Positions 25,511-40,400 of a stretch of DNA of 64,000 bases are shown here, piece by piece; positions within the stretch are counted from its first letter, which is position 1; every line of letters begins with the position of its first letter. The stretch covers positions 10,062,115 to 10,126,114 of the forward strand of contig OY979729.1 of the NCBI GenBank assembly GCA_963855995.1, written 5' to 3'. The translations under genes and the position numbers were made by a program. Origin of the DNA: Muricea muricata (Eukaryota; Cnidaria; Anthozoa; Malacalcyonacea; Plexauridae). The notes under the pieces were generated by a model, which worked only from the letters and a program-made list of their open reading frames with translations, did not search any database and had not been told where the DNA came from.

Positions 25511-27529
25511 AGTAGAAAACCTTAGATTTGACTACGAGGACGACTACGACTGGTCGCGACTGCCTACTGCGCGAAGAAGTAGCCGTCGTCGTCTTATCTG
25601 ATAGGACAATTTTCCCCAATTTGGCCTCCTATCCGGTAAATAACATTAACATTTAGTCTCGTTCAAATCTTGCCAAGGTTTTTTTCTAAAATTTTAGCTT
25701 GAAATAAGGACCAAAGATTGGTTAAAGCGAAGGAATTTACAGTTTACACAGAGTTGTCGGTAGTCTGGTTCAGACCTCATTAAAGGCAAGACCAAAGATA
25801 AAGGGTTAGTTGAAGTCAGTAGTTTACGTCATAAACTCAAGCATGCAAAATTCGATGAAAAAAAAACTCTCTGGAAAAACTCTTGGTGGAAAATAGTTTA
25901 GTGTGAAATATTTTGAAATTTTTTTATATCCTAAATTGAATACTTGTCCCGATTGTTGGGCTTTTCTATCTGATATTTTCAAGGATATTTTTTAACATAA
26001 TGTGTAAGAATTTTTAAAACTTTTTTCGACGTTGTTTTTTGTTCTTCTTGTCACAGTGCTTCCTTGATAAGATATTTCAGATATTTTTATAATAATAAGA
26101 TATTTTGTTAATTTGTTTTGCCCACTGATTTCCTACTGAAAACTATATCTCCGAAAAGTCCTAGCTTGAATTTTGACAGAAATTTAGATGCATGGGAGAA
26201 AAACATTCGACTGTCGTCTACAATTCCCAAGAAAGAAAGGTAAAATTTATCTTATTCATGTCGGTATATTGAACAGTTGATCTGCCTTAACATTGTGGTA
26301 CCGCCCATGGCAACGTGAAAGTTTTGGCCAATAAACATCAAGTTTCATAATACGAAACAAACACGTACAAAACGCATGTGCACTCTCAATTGTACGTGGT
26401 GGCACTGATTATTTTTTCGGATTTTCCCTCTTAATTATTGCTGTAGTTAAGTAGTATTCGTATGTTTATTATCGAAAGCAAATACTCAGTTGGTTTGTCA
26501 ATTACAAATATGCCTGAATGGTGTAAGTGGGTCAAAGATCAAGAGTAGTCAAGAGCGTAGGATCGATTGCCCGGTAGGCGTCAGGTGGTAGTCATGATAT
26601 GGCAACTTTGTGACAATTTTGTTGCAACAAATCTAAGTTGTGAGATTTTTAGGTTCGTGTAAAGCATTCTGCATCTCGCTGATGATCAGTGATCGAATCG
26701 GTCTTCCTTTTATGTCTCATATTCTTATTTTAACATCGAAGAATTGACAAAACTGTCAAAAGGTTGTTTTTTTGCAAACTCTGTTAATCAACTAATCTTA
26801 TCTCATTCAAGCAAGAGCTATAGTCAGGCCGAAACTATTGTTATTACTTACACGCGTGACACTGGAAAGCAGCCCTTGTTACAATGCTGAAGTATCATTG
26901 CTGCCTGTCTATTAGAATAAACAGCTTTAACTGCTTGTTAGAAAGGTGTGCAGCCTTCGCAGTTCCTTATTTTTTTGTTTAAAATTTTAACCAAGAAGCT
27001 GATTATAATAATATCAGTAATACAGGTAGAAAAATACACAACAGCGGCAACTCCGAATAAAGACAGCATTTTGATTCAATATTTTGGGAGTACAAAAAAA
27101 CTTTAAGTAAATCTTAAAAGCCGTGTCTTTTAATGAAAGGATTCAAGTGGCGGCAACCATGGTGGCGCCCCGTATAATGGGTCCTGATATTTTTTCTCGT
27201 TGGTCCGAATGATGGCCTACGGGCTACGAAGCATTTTTCAAGCATTTAAAAAGATTGTTGTATAATAATCAGTACACAACATGCAATGAAGCACGAAATT
27301 CCGCCATCGCTTCCTAATCGCCACAAAAATTACTAAATACCGATTCGCATAATAGGCCGAAACCGCTTAACCCGCCCCCGCAGAAGAGGGTGACCCGACC
27401 CCTCCTGAAATATTTGACACATAACTTCTCGTCACGTGATATCCAGCTAAGCTTGTGTCAATGAGAGTCCTGGGATCGAGCGACCTGCCCAGCTTCGTCG
27501 CCATATTTCTGAACTCGGAAAGAATATTG
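25511..27529. other. No gene recognised upstream of TAOK
   Basis: Presumed upstream region of TAOK. A donor-like AAAGGTAAAAT at about 26238 could close an alternative first exon. No TATA box is assigned. Confidence 0.35.
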
Positions 27530-27622
27530 AGTTTGGAAAATAACAATGTTTTGAATGAATTTCGCCTTGAAAGTACTAGCTTTAGTTGATGTCTCCACGC
27601 CTGGCTCTCCTTGAAAAGAAAG
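27530..27622 (+). other. TAOK: Possible TAOK 5'UTR exon ending in a strong donor
   Basis: The sequence ends in AAAG followed by GTAAGATA at 27623, a strong splice donor, in a short stretch richer in GC and CpG than its surroundings. The first coding exon has an acceptor (TATTTAG) ending at 31383, so at least one upstream non-coding exon is expected. A similar donor at 26240 (GTAAAAT) is an alternative. The 5' boundary is a guess; an ATG at 27591 would be out of frame with the kinase. Confidence 0.35.
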
Positions 27623-28941
27623 GTAAGATAAAATACTTTATTTATATCGAATTTGAGGCGCCATCACACCACTGCGACGTAATAAACAACCTCTATTGAT
27701 GAAGTGGAATATTTTGTGAAATTATATACTACGTTTTGCGCTGGTTTCACTTCAACGTTCGCACTTAGAGACAAGAGTATTAGTAAATGAGATACACATG
27801 TATCGACTCTTTACTTTAGGCGCGAATTTAAGGCAATCTTCATTAGTCGTTCGGCGTTTTCGTACGAGAGCCGTTTTAAAGGAAACGAAATAAAATTGGC
27901 ATATTAGATGTGAACCCATTTCCAGCTTTCGAAGATATTTGCGTTAATACGTATGGGGTATTCGTGCATTTAAAAGCGAAAATATTCCAGCACGTTTGTG
28001 GCTACACGTTCCGAAAGCCGAATCAGAACTAGTTGTAGTTTCTTTCTCTTTATTTCCCAACTTTTTTGACAGACAATGCGACCTGCTCTTTGAATCAGCT
28101 TTATTTAACACAGTGTCTTTCAAAAAAGTATATTAATCTTTTAAGCCTGTAGCCCTGTCTTGTGTAAGATATTTTGACCTCCATTACTCTGTTAGCAGAT
28201 AATTGCAATCTTAATATATTGTTTATGAGTGTCGTGTTAAAACCTCGGTATTTTCACGCCATGCTTTTCATTATATTTACCTTTGTAATAAAAAATCGGA
28301 CATTTTGACAATGCCAGCCTGTGTTTACATGTAAGAAGCTTTTTTAAATGAAAACACCTAACTCTGTTTGTGCTGTGTATGAACTGTGTTCATTGTAGGA
28401 AGTCACAATTCTAAATGCTCTGTTTATCATTGGGTTGTGGGATAATAATTGGTCTGGGATAATAAAATAAATTATTAACTCAATGTGTCCTTAAATGTCG
28501 GCTTTTCCTGTGGGTTGTTCTGTATCCCCTTTAGTAACAACGACCAATTAAACTACATGATACAATGCTTTGAGGATTATGACTTGACATAATAAATGGA
28601 TTGCATTTGTGTGAATGGTGGACGGTATTTCTTAATCATGTGACATATTGTTATATTTTGCCTAAGTCTATGGCAGCATATTTGTTGGTCAAATCTGCTT
28701 GCAAAGAAGAATATTAATCTTATATTAACCTTATTAAAATATTTGACAAGACTGTCAAATTAACCTTAGTAAAATAATTTGTAGGGCAAGAAAACATATA
28801 TCTATATTGAACAACTTCCTAGCATGAGCCCTTCACCCCAGCATTGAAATCCAAAAAAGCTATGTTTACACAATGCATATTTATCGACCTGTGTGGGTTT
28901 TGTGAAGAAATGACTTGCAGAAAGGCTCATACGGTATCCAG

Positions 28942-29152
28942 GTAAATTTACTGTATGATCATCCAGATAAGAAAAATATCGCAACCATTATCAAATTAAT
29001 ATTTTATTTCTGACATTTCGGCTACCTATATAGCAGCAATAATGGCTGTGATAAAGGTAGCCAAAATGTCAGAAACAACTGTTGTATATGCAGCCAAATG
29101 CCAGAAACAAATAAAATACTTTCTTATCTGGATGATCATACAGTAAATTAAC
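28942..29152. mobile_element. Foldback element in TAOK 5' intron
   Basis: Arms of about 33 bp (TACTGTATGATCATCCAGAT at 28949 and its complement near 29128). An inner pair TTTCTGACATTT/AAATGTCAGAAA with GGCTACC/GGTAGCC extends the hairpin. Confidence 0.75.
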
Positions 29153-30242
29153 TTCTTGACTGTCATCTTGCAGCTCTATATGACTAAGTTTGTTGTATAT
29201 TCAACCTGAGAAAGGCAGTGTGTTAATGAGGGTCCCAATCCCTTGTCAAGTGAAAATGATAGGCATAAATCAAGAGCTAACATGAGAGTTTTCTTAGCTC
29301 TTTAACCTTGTAAAACAAGAAAAAGACTTGCATAAGAGTCTACCAGATATAAGCGGCCAAAGTCTTATTGCGTTCTCAGAGATATTTGAATGAAGCTTAA
29401 TGTTGAAGTTGATATAAAGAGAGATATCTATATCAGAGTTACCACCTGCCTTGCAGAGTGTAAGATCTCATATTTTAGTGTATGTTGCCTTTTTTGTATA
29501 GGTTCTTGTCCGTGGGGGTCCAGCATACATAGTAGTTGACATTAGATTGCATCTAAACCAGTTTGTTGACATCGTTATCTATTCCTATTTAAAGGCTACG
29601 GACTGAAAAATCCCTTTAATAAATGCAGGATGTTGTGTCATTTTTAATACTGAGTCACGTTCAATACTATTACAATGCAGTACTTTACTATCAACATAGC
29701 AGTTCCTGTTTCAGAGCTATTTTAAGAATTTCATCACTGCAAAACATTTTGCATTCTTACAACTTCATAGTAAAGCAGGCTAATCTAAATTCTTTTCATA
29801 TTTTCACTATTTATAATTTCATTGATAATTACAAATAATTATGTGTTTGTCTGTTTCTCTGTAACCATTCATGCATTTTAAGTGTCTATTTAATTCAGAG
29901 TAGCTTTGTTTCTATATAATACAGTGATGTAGAACCAGGAGATTTAGGTTTCTTATGCCATTCTTATTTAAGGTAATATTAAAGGTAGAGATTTTCCATT
30001 GACTCTGGCTATGCACACTAGATTGCTGTGTGTTTTGATGTAGACTTTGTACCTTTAAGTATTGTAAGGAATAGATCTGATTTATTCATGACAAGCTTAA
30101 GTGGACGCATGTTTGCTATTGTAAAAAACTAAACAGACATTTTCTATTTAAAGAAACTTGCCAGCATCTTTAGAATTAAAAATGTAATAATTCAATTATG
30201 GTGGCATTGTAATTACAGCATAAGAAAAAAATATTCCAAAGA

Positions 30243-30382
30243 CAACATCTTGTAAACACAAGATTTGAGCTTTTTGAAACAAGGCAACAATTTTGTCAAG
30301 CACCGTAAAAAAGAGTTGAAATATGTTTGCAAAGTTGTTGTCTTGTTTTTAAAAGCTCAAATCTTGAGTTTCCAAGATGTTG
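30243..30382. mobile_element. Foldback element in TAOK 5' intron
   Basis: The left arm CAACATCTTG..CAAGATTTGAGCTTTT pairs with the right arm AAAAGCTCAAATCTTG..CAAGATGTTG. Confidence 0.7.
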
Positions 30383-30775
30383 TTTTTCAAAGTATTTTTT
30401 TTTCTTATGTTTTATTGAATGGCCCGTTTTTCCTTATGTTTTATTGAATAGTTTTTGTGCAATTAGAAGCAATCAAAACTGTAGGATACCACCTACGCAA
30501 TAAAATCAGATCTTCAACGTTTTTAGCAAAGACAGCTTGCTGAGAAGTTAGTTGCTATAAAGAGCCTTCTCATGTTTAAGGTGGCAAAAATATGGGTATG
30601 AACGGTGATATTTCAAATGCAAACAGGGGTGCTTTATCAGATATTTATTTCTAAAGTTATTTTTAAAATCTACATGTGGTTTATCACACTGTGTTTTTGC
30701 TTATGAGTTTTTAATGCTTTTTTGAATAATGACTGAGTAATGATTTAACACAGTCGAAAACCAGAACTTGTTAAA

Positions 30776-30941
30776 AACAGGATGCAAAAATGTTGTTGGG
30801 GCAACATTGTTTAATGTTATCAACAATATTCTTCAACACTGTTAACCCTGATTGCTGGTTGATTCAGGCTTGAGAATATTGTTTAATATTCTTGACAAGC
30901 AGAAACAATATTGCCTCGACAACATTGTTGCATCCTGTTAT
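30776..30941. mobile_element. AACAGGATGCA foldback element, copy 1
   Basis: Ends AACAGGATGCA/TGCATCCTGTT; interior rich in CAACATTGTT and CAATATTGTT pairs. Related elements are at 40376-40945 and about 46755-46965. Confidence 0.65.
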
Positions 30942-31106
30942 CAACAACCTGAAACAACATGTAAATTTTGACTGTGTAGCTAAGCCACTGATCTAAAAAC
31001 CATCATGATTGTTTTTAGTGATGTAGCAGAGGTTATTGTATCATGTTACTGATGTGATGGATAGTACAGACTTGGCAGTAGCCAGCTAGTCACAGAGTTG
31101 GATTAA

Positions 31107-31292
31107 CCAGAAGGGCAACCTAAGTAAAACAATTTGTCTCCATGCACATTGCATTGCACATCTTATTATGCAGGGTCTGGGCAGTCAATTGCATTTTCAG
31201 ACCAGTAAAAACATTGAAAGAGGTTTTACAGTGTTACATGGCCAGTAAACTGCTAAAAATAGACACATAGCAGTTCTGAGTGACCCTTCTGG
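31107..31292. mobile_element. Related MITE in TAOK intron
   Basis: The ends CCAGAAGGG and CCCTTCTGG flank GCAGTCAATTGCATTTTC and CCAGTAAACTGC blocks matching the 24043 element. It lies just upstream of the first coding exon. Confidence 0.6.
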
Positions 31293-31419
31293 ATAGTTGC
31301 TGTTCTGTGCTATTGTATAATGGTATCATCTTTTCTATGTGAAAAATTGGAAACACCAAACATTCCCTCAATGATATATTTAGTTCATCGGCATCCTCTG
31401 GTATCACCCTGATGTGGCT

Positions 31420-34400
31420 ATGCCATCTGGAAAAGCTGGATTTTACAAGAATCCTGATTGTGCAGGACTGTTTACTGATCATGACCCAGAGAAACAGTTT
31501 AAAGACTTGAAGGAAATTGGACATGGAAGCTTTGGTGCTGTTTATTATGTAAGTTTAGAGGCAATGTTGAGGATGTGCTACCAGATTAATTCTTGATGAG
31601 CCTTCATGTATTTAGTGCTTGATAAAAATTGATGGTATAGGAAGGAAACATAATTAAGCTAAGCAATGATTTTAGAAGATAACATCACATTTTTTTATAC
31701 TTGTAAAGCTCTGATAATGTTAGGAAGTAAGCAAAAACCCTTACTAGTTACATGTTAATTAGGCCTGTTTCACATGTTGCATTTCAGCTGTGTCAAATGC
31801 AATTCAAACAGTAGATGAGCTGACTCACCTCGTTATCTATTGTTTGAATTGCATTTGATGTGACTGAAATGCTACATTTGAAACAGGCCTTACATTATGT
31901 CAAGTAAAACTTCCCAGTAGTGGGGAGAGGGTTGTCACACCTCCTCACAGAGGTTACATTCCTCCTAGCCCTGTCATTGCTCCACTTCCTAGTAGGCAGA
32001 GGAGACCTGTATTTGATTTCAGCTAATTTTTACACCTTAGATTCCAAACTTATTTGTGAAGATTTAGAAATTCATTGGGAAGTTCAAGACTTTTTCTTAG
32101 GACTTGCAAGTCGATTTGTAAACTAAGCATTTGATTGGCTTCATTGAGTTCAGTGGCCAAATCACAGCCTTTGTTTACGAACTGGCTAGTGCATTCTGAA
32201 ATGAACTTTGCAAGAAATTTTCGAGTATTACAATGATAGGGTAGCTGAAATTGACTGCAAAATTGGTTCGCAGTCCATTCTGCGCATCTGTTCCGCTAAT
32301 AACAAAGGGAGATTCCCAGAGTTGAATGTGCAATGACCTAAAATGATGCTCAAAGATTCACTATAAAACATTTTATGGTGGAGAGATAAAGTTTCTAATG
32401 ATTAATGACTATCAAGGCACCTAATGTTTAAAATGTAAGAATTTTGTTTCAACCTTTTCCGTGCAGGCAAAACATGTCAAGACAGGAGAAGTGGTTGCCA
32501 TCAAGAAAATGTCTTTCAGTGGGAAGCAAAGTGCTGAGAAGTGGGCAGACATTGTTAGAGAAGTGAAGTTTTTAAAACAATGTAAACATGAAAATACCAT
32601 CAGTTACAAAAGTTGTTATCTCAAAGAACATACAGCATGGGTAGGTAGCAACAGTATTTGTTGAATATGGTACAGTGTTGGTTGATGTTTTGATATATTA
32701 TAAAGCATTGCAAGGTGATACAATAGCAAAGTATGTTTCTACAAATTTTGAGGTGTTTGTAGATCAAGATCACTGCTTGGAAATTGCTTCTCCAACCTAC
32801 TGTATCTGTGTTTGCGCAATTAAAAACCTTGTCCATTTTCATACAACACTATATCTTCTATACCATCCAACGATACAAAACAACAACCACATCATATACA
32901 CAACATACCATAACATACCAAATTCTATGTAACTCAGTGTTTGCAGGAACCACTGAGTATTTTCATAAAATAACAACGGTAACTCCAATTTAGTCATAAA
33001 TCAAAGTTGAAACATTGAATCATAATGTTGTCTTTATTCGAAGTTACCGTTGTTGTGTATTTTATAACTCAATGTAGCAAATGACATTTTACCATACTAC
33101 ACCAATCCCTTTCATGCATAACATACTCTACAATGCTGTACCATAAAAATGTATTCTGGTACATATGGTATAATATTATACCATAACATGACTTACTACA
33201 CCATGTAATATGGCATAGCATACTATGCCATATATACCAGTCCTTATTACACCATACCATAGCATATGACACTCACCTTAGCATGCCATTGGTTATTGCA
33301 ATTAGTAATGATGTGGTTCTTTTTTAATAAAGCTTGTTATGGAGTACTGTGTTGGTTCATGTTCTGATGTTTTAGAAGGTAATGCCTTTCATTTGGCTTA
33401 TTTTTGCACCAAAATTCTCTTGATGAGATTTGCTAATCAAAAGTTTTTAAGAACTTCATTTGAATGCAAATTCTTTTGAAACATTCACAAAATTTTGACA
33501 GTGTTTCCTGTTTCAGTAATTTCATGGGAAAAAAAGAGGCTTTGTGTTGATTTCTCTGTCTTCTCCTCTCTCTCATTACAATATGAGCATTTTCATTCTG
33601 TTCTTTGTAGTTCACAAGAAACCTCTAGCAGAAAAAGAGATTGCAGCTGTTTGTAAAGGAGCTCTGAATGTGAGTATTTAGATGTTCAACAGATATCTTC
33701 CATCAACAAATTTTAATTTAAATTTTGCTGATTTATCTTGTTTTTAGGGATTATCATATCTCCATTCAAATGACAAAATTCATCGTGATGTCAAAGGTAT
33801 GATTGGAAATACATAGTCTATTGACTCAACCACAGTGGGTTCAAAAGCAATTGTTCACGGTTCTCATTTTCTTTTTCTTTTTTGCAGCTGGGAATATCCT
33901 TCTGACAGAAGATGGAGTGGTCAAATTAGGTAACAGATAAGATCCAACTCCAAAGCATATTGTTTGAATTTGAAATAGCGCACTGCCGATTAAACCACTG
34001 TTTTAACAGGTTTTAAACACATATTTCTAATGCTAATCCTAAAGCATTATGTTTATAGCTGACTTTGGATCGGCCTCAATTGTTTCTCCCGCCAACTCTT
34101 TTGTTGGAACACCTTACTGGTATGTACACACTGGTTACAGTTTGTGCATTTTGTTTTAGTGTAAAACTGTAAGACGGGGCTAGGAATAAATTTATATTGA
34201 AATATTTTTACTTCCAACCCAGGATGGCACCAGAAGTCATTCTTGCCATGGACGAAGGACAATATGACGGCAAGGTAGATATTGCAAAAAAATGGGCATA
34301 TTTTAAAAATTACCGGCAAAATAAAACCGCCACATTTAAAACAGACAGACAAAATTCAATACTACATGAACATAAGGTAATGGTCATGGAGAAAAAACAT

Positions 34401-37400
34401 TTAGGATTTTTAGCTCACGTGAAAACCTTGTTAGAAATGTAAATGGCTTTGCCGTGTCTAAATATGTTTATATTTGAACACAAGTGCTAGATATCTACAG
34501 TCAAATATATCAGTTCAGTGGGACAAAAAAATAAATGCATATCATGAAAACATTCATTTCTACACTATCCAAGGTCACGCCATGTTAAGAAATTGAAAAT
34601 GAAAGAAAGGCCACAGAAATAGTTTAGCAGGTCATATTTTTTCTCTATTTTGAATCCTGTTCATAAAGTGATTGGGTGATTGTGTTGATAAAATAGGATA
34701 ATTGCCAGATAGTAAACTTCGAAAATAAGGTTTCCTTGCGAGAATTCTTGAACTAGCGCAATACTTGTATCAGCTATCACTTCCTCATTCTTTAAAAACT
34801 TTGAATTCAAGTGTTATCATGAAAAAATCAAACATAATTTGTCACATTTTGAAGTTTTAATAGGAGTAATTTCGGAATTATTGTTTTGGTTTTAGGATTC
34901 TCGTGAAGAAACCTTATTTTGAAACTAAGGAGAGTATTGGAGAAATATTGATATCTGTTACTACACAGCATTTCTTGTACTGTTGATTTCGTTATCGTTG
35001 TTCAGAAAGTCTGAAACAATCACTCTCCGGTGGATAGCGCTATCCACTTTTCGAACAACCGTCCCCTGAGTGGCTATAACGTTAAAATTATTAAGATTAG
35101 GTTAGCTACGAGGCCCATAAAAGCGTCTGAAAAATGTCATGTTTTTGGAAGTTTTTTTTCATGATATTTATTGTGTTGTAGGTGGATATTTGGTCTTTAG
35201 GAATAACGTGTATTGAACTGGGTAAGTCTGATTTCACTTCCTTTTTTGCTGAGACATTACAGAAAATATGTTTCTTTTGCTGCAGAAACATTGTTTTTTC
35301 TATCAATGTTTCCCTGCTTGTCTGAATCGGGAAACGTTGCAGAAACATTAGGTCCATTTATACGCGCGAAAATAAGCCGCGGCTTATTTAAATAAGTCGA
35401 GAACACAGCCTTTTATACACCAGTTTTACTAAATTTATTAAAATAGCCCAAAACACTCGTATAAATAGACTATAATGAGGTCACCGAAGTTTTAAATACC
35501 CATTACCATGACAACAAAAGGAAAATGCCTCGCATTAGAAAAAAAGCTACACGAAAGGCCTTTGGACTTGCCTTGGTCGCGAACGAAGCGTTTTTACGAA
35601 GTTTTCCCGCGTAAAATTGCGCGCGGCCAATTTAAGACGAGGCCCGAAAGCCGCGGCTTATTTTCGCTCGTATAAATGGCCCTATTATGTTCCTTATGAA
35701 ATGAATGTGTTCCTAGTTTTCCCCAAGTTATTTCAGTGATCCTGCTTGATTTAAATTCCTTTAGCTGAACGAAAGCCTCCGCTGTTCAACATGAACGCCA
35801 TGAGTGCATTATATCACATCGCTCAAAATGATCCTCCGGCATTGACCACCGACGGATGGTAGGTTAACACTTCGCAACTAATTGAACTTCTTCTTCTGAA
35901 ATTTTGGAAAACACTGAAGACGACCTTCTGTAATTCATTTTCTGTGCTTCTGACCGGTGAAGTGTATGTAATTATAACTGAAACGATAACTTGACCGTCA
36001 TCTTTGAAGTCAAATTGAAAGCCGCCATGCATTGATAACCAGGAGCCACAAAAGTCACCCATTTTCAAACGGTGTTTTCAACCCTAGAATAGCGTTCTTT
36101 TAAGCCAGTGTTTTGAGTCCAGAAGATATATGAATTAAAACGGCGCTATTCTAGGTTCGAAAACGGCGTTCGAAATTGGATGACTTGTGGTTCCTGGTCA
36201 TCAATTTCAGATAATGACTGCTTAATTATCGATCTAGGTATAATCGTATGGAGTTCACTGGATAGTTCCGGGTGCTAATAAGGATAAATTATGTATTCAG
36301 AGCATTCATCTGAATGTTTTTGTTTTTCAGGACTGGTAGTTTCAAAGAGTTCATTAGTAAATGTCTTGAGAAGAATCCCGCTGATCGACCAAACAGTCAA
36401 GACTTGTCGTCTGTAAGTAAAGCGCGATGGATTCTACAGTCCTATTTTTAGAATTTCATACGTAATGATGTCTCGAAATCGATTTAAACTTCAAACGGGT
36501 GAAAAATATTTCTTCTTTTGATGAAAAATATTTTTAACCACCTGGAAACGCATTTTAAGAATTTCCCAAATTTCCCTGGTTGTCTCCTGTGATTCCTCAT
36601 GGTTCTTTACGGTAACAAGATATGATGTCTCCAAATCAGTTGAAACTGTTCTTTTGCCGTGGAGGGTGTGCTAAACAGGGATAAGTTAATTTTAAATACA
36701 CGAGAGGGAAATAGCAATTATTTCACTGATGGAAGTTTTCGCGTGGAAAATTTGTTCTCTTTAAAAAGTGTTCAGAAGAAGAGGGATAGAAAAAACTTAA
36801 GGGAGGATTAATAAAAGGGGATCAAACTCCTTTCCGAACCATGGAGGTCTGGCCTCTGGTCCTTCTCGTATTCCCAGTCATTTTTATTTCCTATTTTTGA
36901 AAACTTCACGTGTTGCCTTAAAATTCTTTTAAGACTTCACATTTTTCACTCGAGATTTAAAACGCTGCAATTTCAGCACGAATTCCTGACGACACAGCAC
37001 CAGAAAAACATCTTGAAAGAACTCGTTCAACGAACCAAGAGTCAGGTGCGAGCGTTGGATAACATGAACTACAGAAGAGTGAAGAAAATTTTTATGAACG
37101 ATGGAACAGCTGGTGGCGAAGACTCAAATTCATTTGATAATGATGATGATATCAGTTCTCAGGTATTTGCTTCGTCGTCAGGCAGTTTTGGACAAAATGT
37201 AGTTGTAAATCTATGCTCTAATACTGTAATACTTTCATAGAATACGCTGTTTTCTTAATCCCCTTTGCTTCCTTGTGTGGAGAGTCGACACCCTGTCAAA
37301 AGTCTCGGCTTCCTCCTCGTATGCTCTGATTTCCTCCTACAGGGAAAGTCCACAGTAATTTTCTCACGCTGTTGTGGTGACTTGTCGCGAAGATAAATAA

Positions 37401-40400
37401 ATTTTAAAATATTAAAAATTTAACGAACTAACGTTGCCAATGTGGGCGATGCAGTAAAAAGTACACAAAACCATAAGATCTTTCACCATCTACAATGATT
37501 GATATGAGCAGAATTCGAAGCAGGACCTTTCGTACGAACGAATATAGAAAGTATAGTAATGCTTTGACCCAAATAATTCGACAGTGCTGCGTGGTATGCT
37601 GTTATATTTGTTCAATGTTGCTCTCAAAATGTAAGGAATGGCTTTTCGAAGGCACAACAATGAAAAAGAAGCAGAAGGCGTGCCCCCGTACCCAGAAGGA
37701 AACATTGGCACTACTATATGCACCTGTACACTAAATTTTCCAATTTCAATAACTTAATTTTTTTTTACTTCTGTCTAACACGCTTACGAAGGGCCTTTGT
37801 TTTTGTGTGTTTAAGAGTATTATACCAGTAATATAAAATGAAGATTTTTCACTATTACCTTATCTAGATGTCTTCATTCTCAAGTACAATGTCCTCTGTA
37901 CAGCTAAATGATGACACGAGTATTAAATCTGATTTAACATCTAATAATCCTAATGGAGAGTCTGAATCATCAGAGGTGCTTATAAAACATAAATATATAA
38001 ACTTTACTTACAATAAAATTATTTGATAATTCGTAACGGAGAGTAAATTAAATTTTATTACATTAGCTTCAATAGGGAGTGATAACTCGAGATCTAAGCC
38101 TATACGTTACAACTTGTGTTAAAGTATATATCTTCGTTTGCAGCAAAAAAAACACACACATTTCAATTATCTATTAACTACTTTTTGTTCTGTTAGCGTT
38201 TAGCATGTACAGTACATTTTGTAATGCCCGCATGCCCGTGACTTTTTCGTAACTCTGGAGTTATCACAACTTAATGTTCGTATTCGTTTAAACAATAAAC
38301 ATAAATCAAAGGAAATTATTATAACTCAGTTGTTTTAAAGCACTCAGATCTGCAAACACGGCTCTTTGAGTGTCTAATGAACTAAAGATAATTTTTAAAA
38401 CTAAAACAAATTTGCTTGTTGTGTCTGTTTATTTGAAAAGTGCAATGCACAGTTTGGATAAAAGACTAAAAGTCGAACTAGCCAGGAAGAACAAAATGTT
38501 TTAGTACAGTTAGAAAGAGCATTTTAAAATTAGTAGAATTGCGAAGTTTTGTGACGAAATGTTGTAAAATACGGAAAATATAGCCTTGTGAAGTTTCCAA
38601 ATTTTGTATATATTTGTATTACGCACGGAAAAAGTTTGAGCTGAAATTGCTGCGAAGATGGTAACTTCTTCCGCGCGTAGTACAAATATATACAAAATTC
38701 ACAAACTTCGCGGGGCTGTATTTTCCGCATTTTACAACATTTCACCACCAAACTTTGCAGTTCCACTAATCTTAGGATCCTCTGTACAGTTGTAATAAAA
38801 TGTCTCGTTCTGCTTGCCCAGATCGAAGGGCGATGTCTAAAGGGGATGGACGACAGGTAGGTTTTCAAGATGGCAGATGTTTTTTAAAAATTTTAAAACG
38901 AGAACGAATCAACAATCAGACAGTTAAGCATTGCTAAATTGTGGTTAGGTTCAGGATAAGGGTTACGGCGAGCTTTAGGAATGCTATAAATGTCTAGTTG
39001 TTGATTCGTTCTCGTTTTAAGAATCTTGAAAAACAGCCGCCACCTTGAAAACCCAACTCTCGTCCATCCCCTTTAGCCATCGCCCCTATCGAAGACTAGT
39101 CCATTATGCAAATTGTCCATTGACCGTGACAAAATTTCTGAAGAAATATTCTCCAAATTATAAACAAACTGTCAAGGAATTTTTAAAATTTTACGTTAAC
39201 CGGCTTTCAAGCAACTGGCCTAGGTTGATTTAATCATAGTCTTAAATGTTTTAACCAGGTCTGTTTCTATCTTAGGCCGAAGCGAGCAACAAGAAGACAG
39301 CGAGTGTCCACAGTCACAGTAGTTCGATATCCAGTAATCACAATAGTAGTACAGAGAGCTTGCATGGGGCAACTGGAAATGAACACAAGGTGAAAGCTGA
39401 AGTTACAGAAAATCACGACCAGGAGAAAGATGATGATGTGATCAGCTTGTTTACACCTAAGAAGGTAAAAGAATGCCATCAGGGGTGTTCAAGGTTTTGG
39501 GGGCAGGAAATATGTTAGAGTTAAATACCGAGAAGGAGGGATGTATGTCATATACAACCCTCGAGGACGCGCAGGGTCCTCGAGGGTTGTATATGACATA
39601 CATCCCTCCTTAAAATTATTTATTCAATACATCCCTCCTGAAAATTATTTATTCAAGGTAAATACCGTATATACAACCCGCGGTACATCAAAGAAAACCG
39701 ACTCAAAAATAAATTAATTTGCGCTAACTTTCCCCAATGAAGTTTCGGCTATAGTTCCCATTTAGTCTTAAGCTTGAACCAAGTCCAAATCCTAACCCTA
39801 ATCTTAAGCTTAAACGAAGTCCAAACCTTAATCTTAATTTTAAACCAAGTTCTAATTATAAATGCGCTAACAACCCCTGAACTTTAATTTGTATTCTTGC
39901 CGATACTCGAAAGATGCTTTCAAGAACATTTTCTTAACCTGTTTTCCATTCAGGACGGAGAGGAGGACGAACGATTCGCGACGATACGACCGATCAACGC
40001 GATCCTGCGACAGCGCGAGCAACATCAGTCCAACGACGACTTCAGAGAACAAATGAACGTGTACAAGCAGATGCGGCAACAGCACCAGAAGCAGTTGCTG
40101 CAGCTAGAAAATAAATTGAAAAACGAAATGAACGAACACAAGAGGCAGCTGGATCGCGAATATGAGCAGCAAGTCCATCAATTTGAGAAAGAAATGGAGA
40201 AATTAAAAAGCAAACATAAAACTGATTTTGATCAGAAGGTAAGCAAGCAGAAGAGAGAAAAATTTGGTATTAATTCCATGTTGTGGAGTAACTGTAGGTA
40301 ACAGTTGATAATGGTGTACATATTAATACACATGGTGTTTGTACTATATTCGAGTACACGACCGAAAATCAGATCCTGTTGGAAACAGAATGCAATGCAA

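Noticed and set aside
32675-33272. Several overlapping open frames
   Set aside because: Low-complexity CATAC/TACCA repeats in a TAOK intron.
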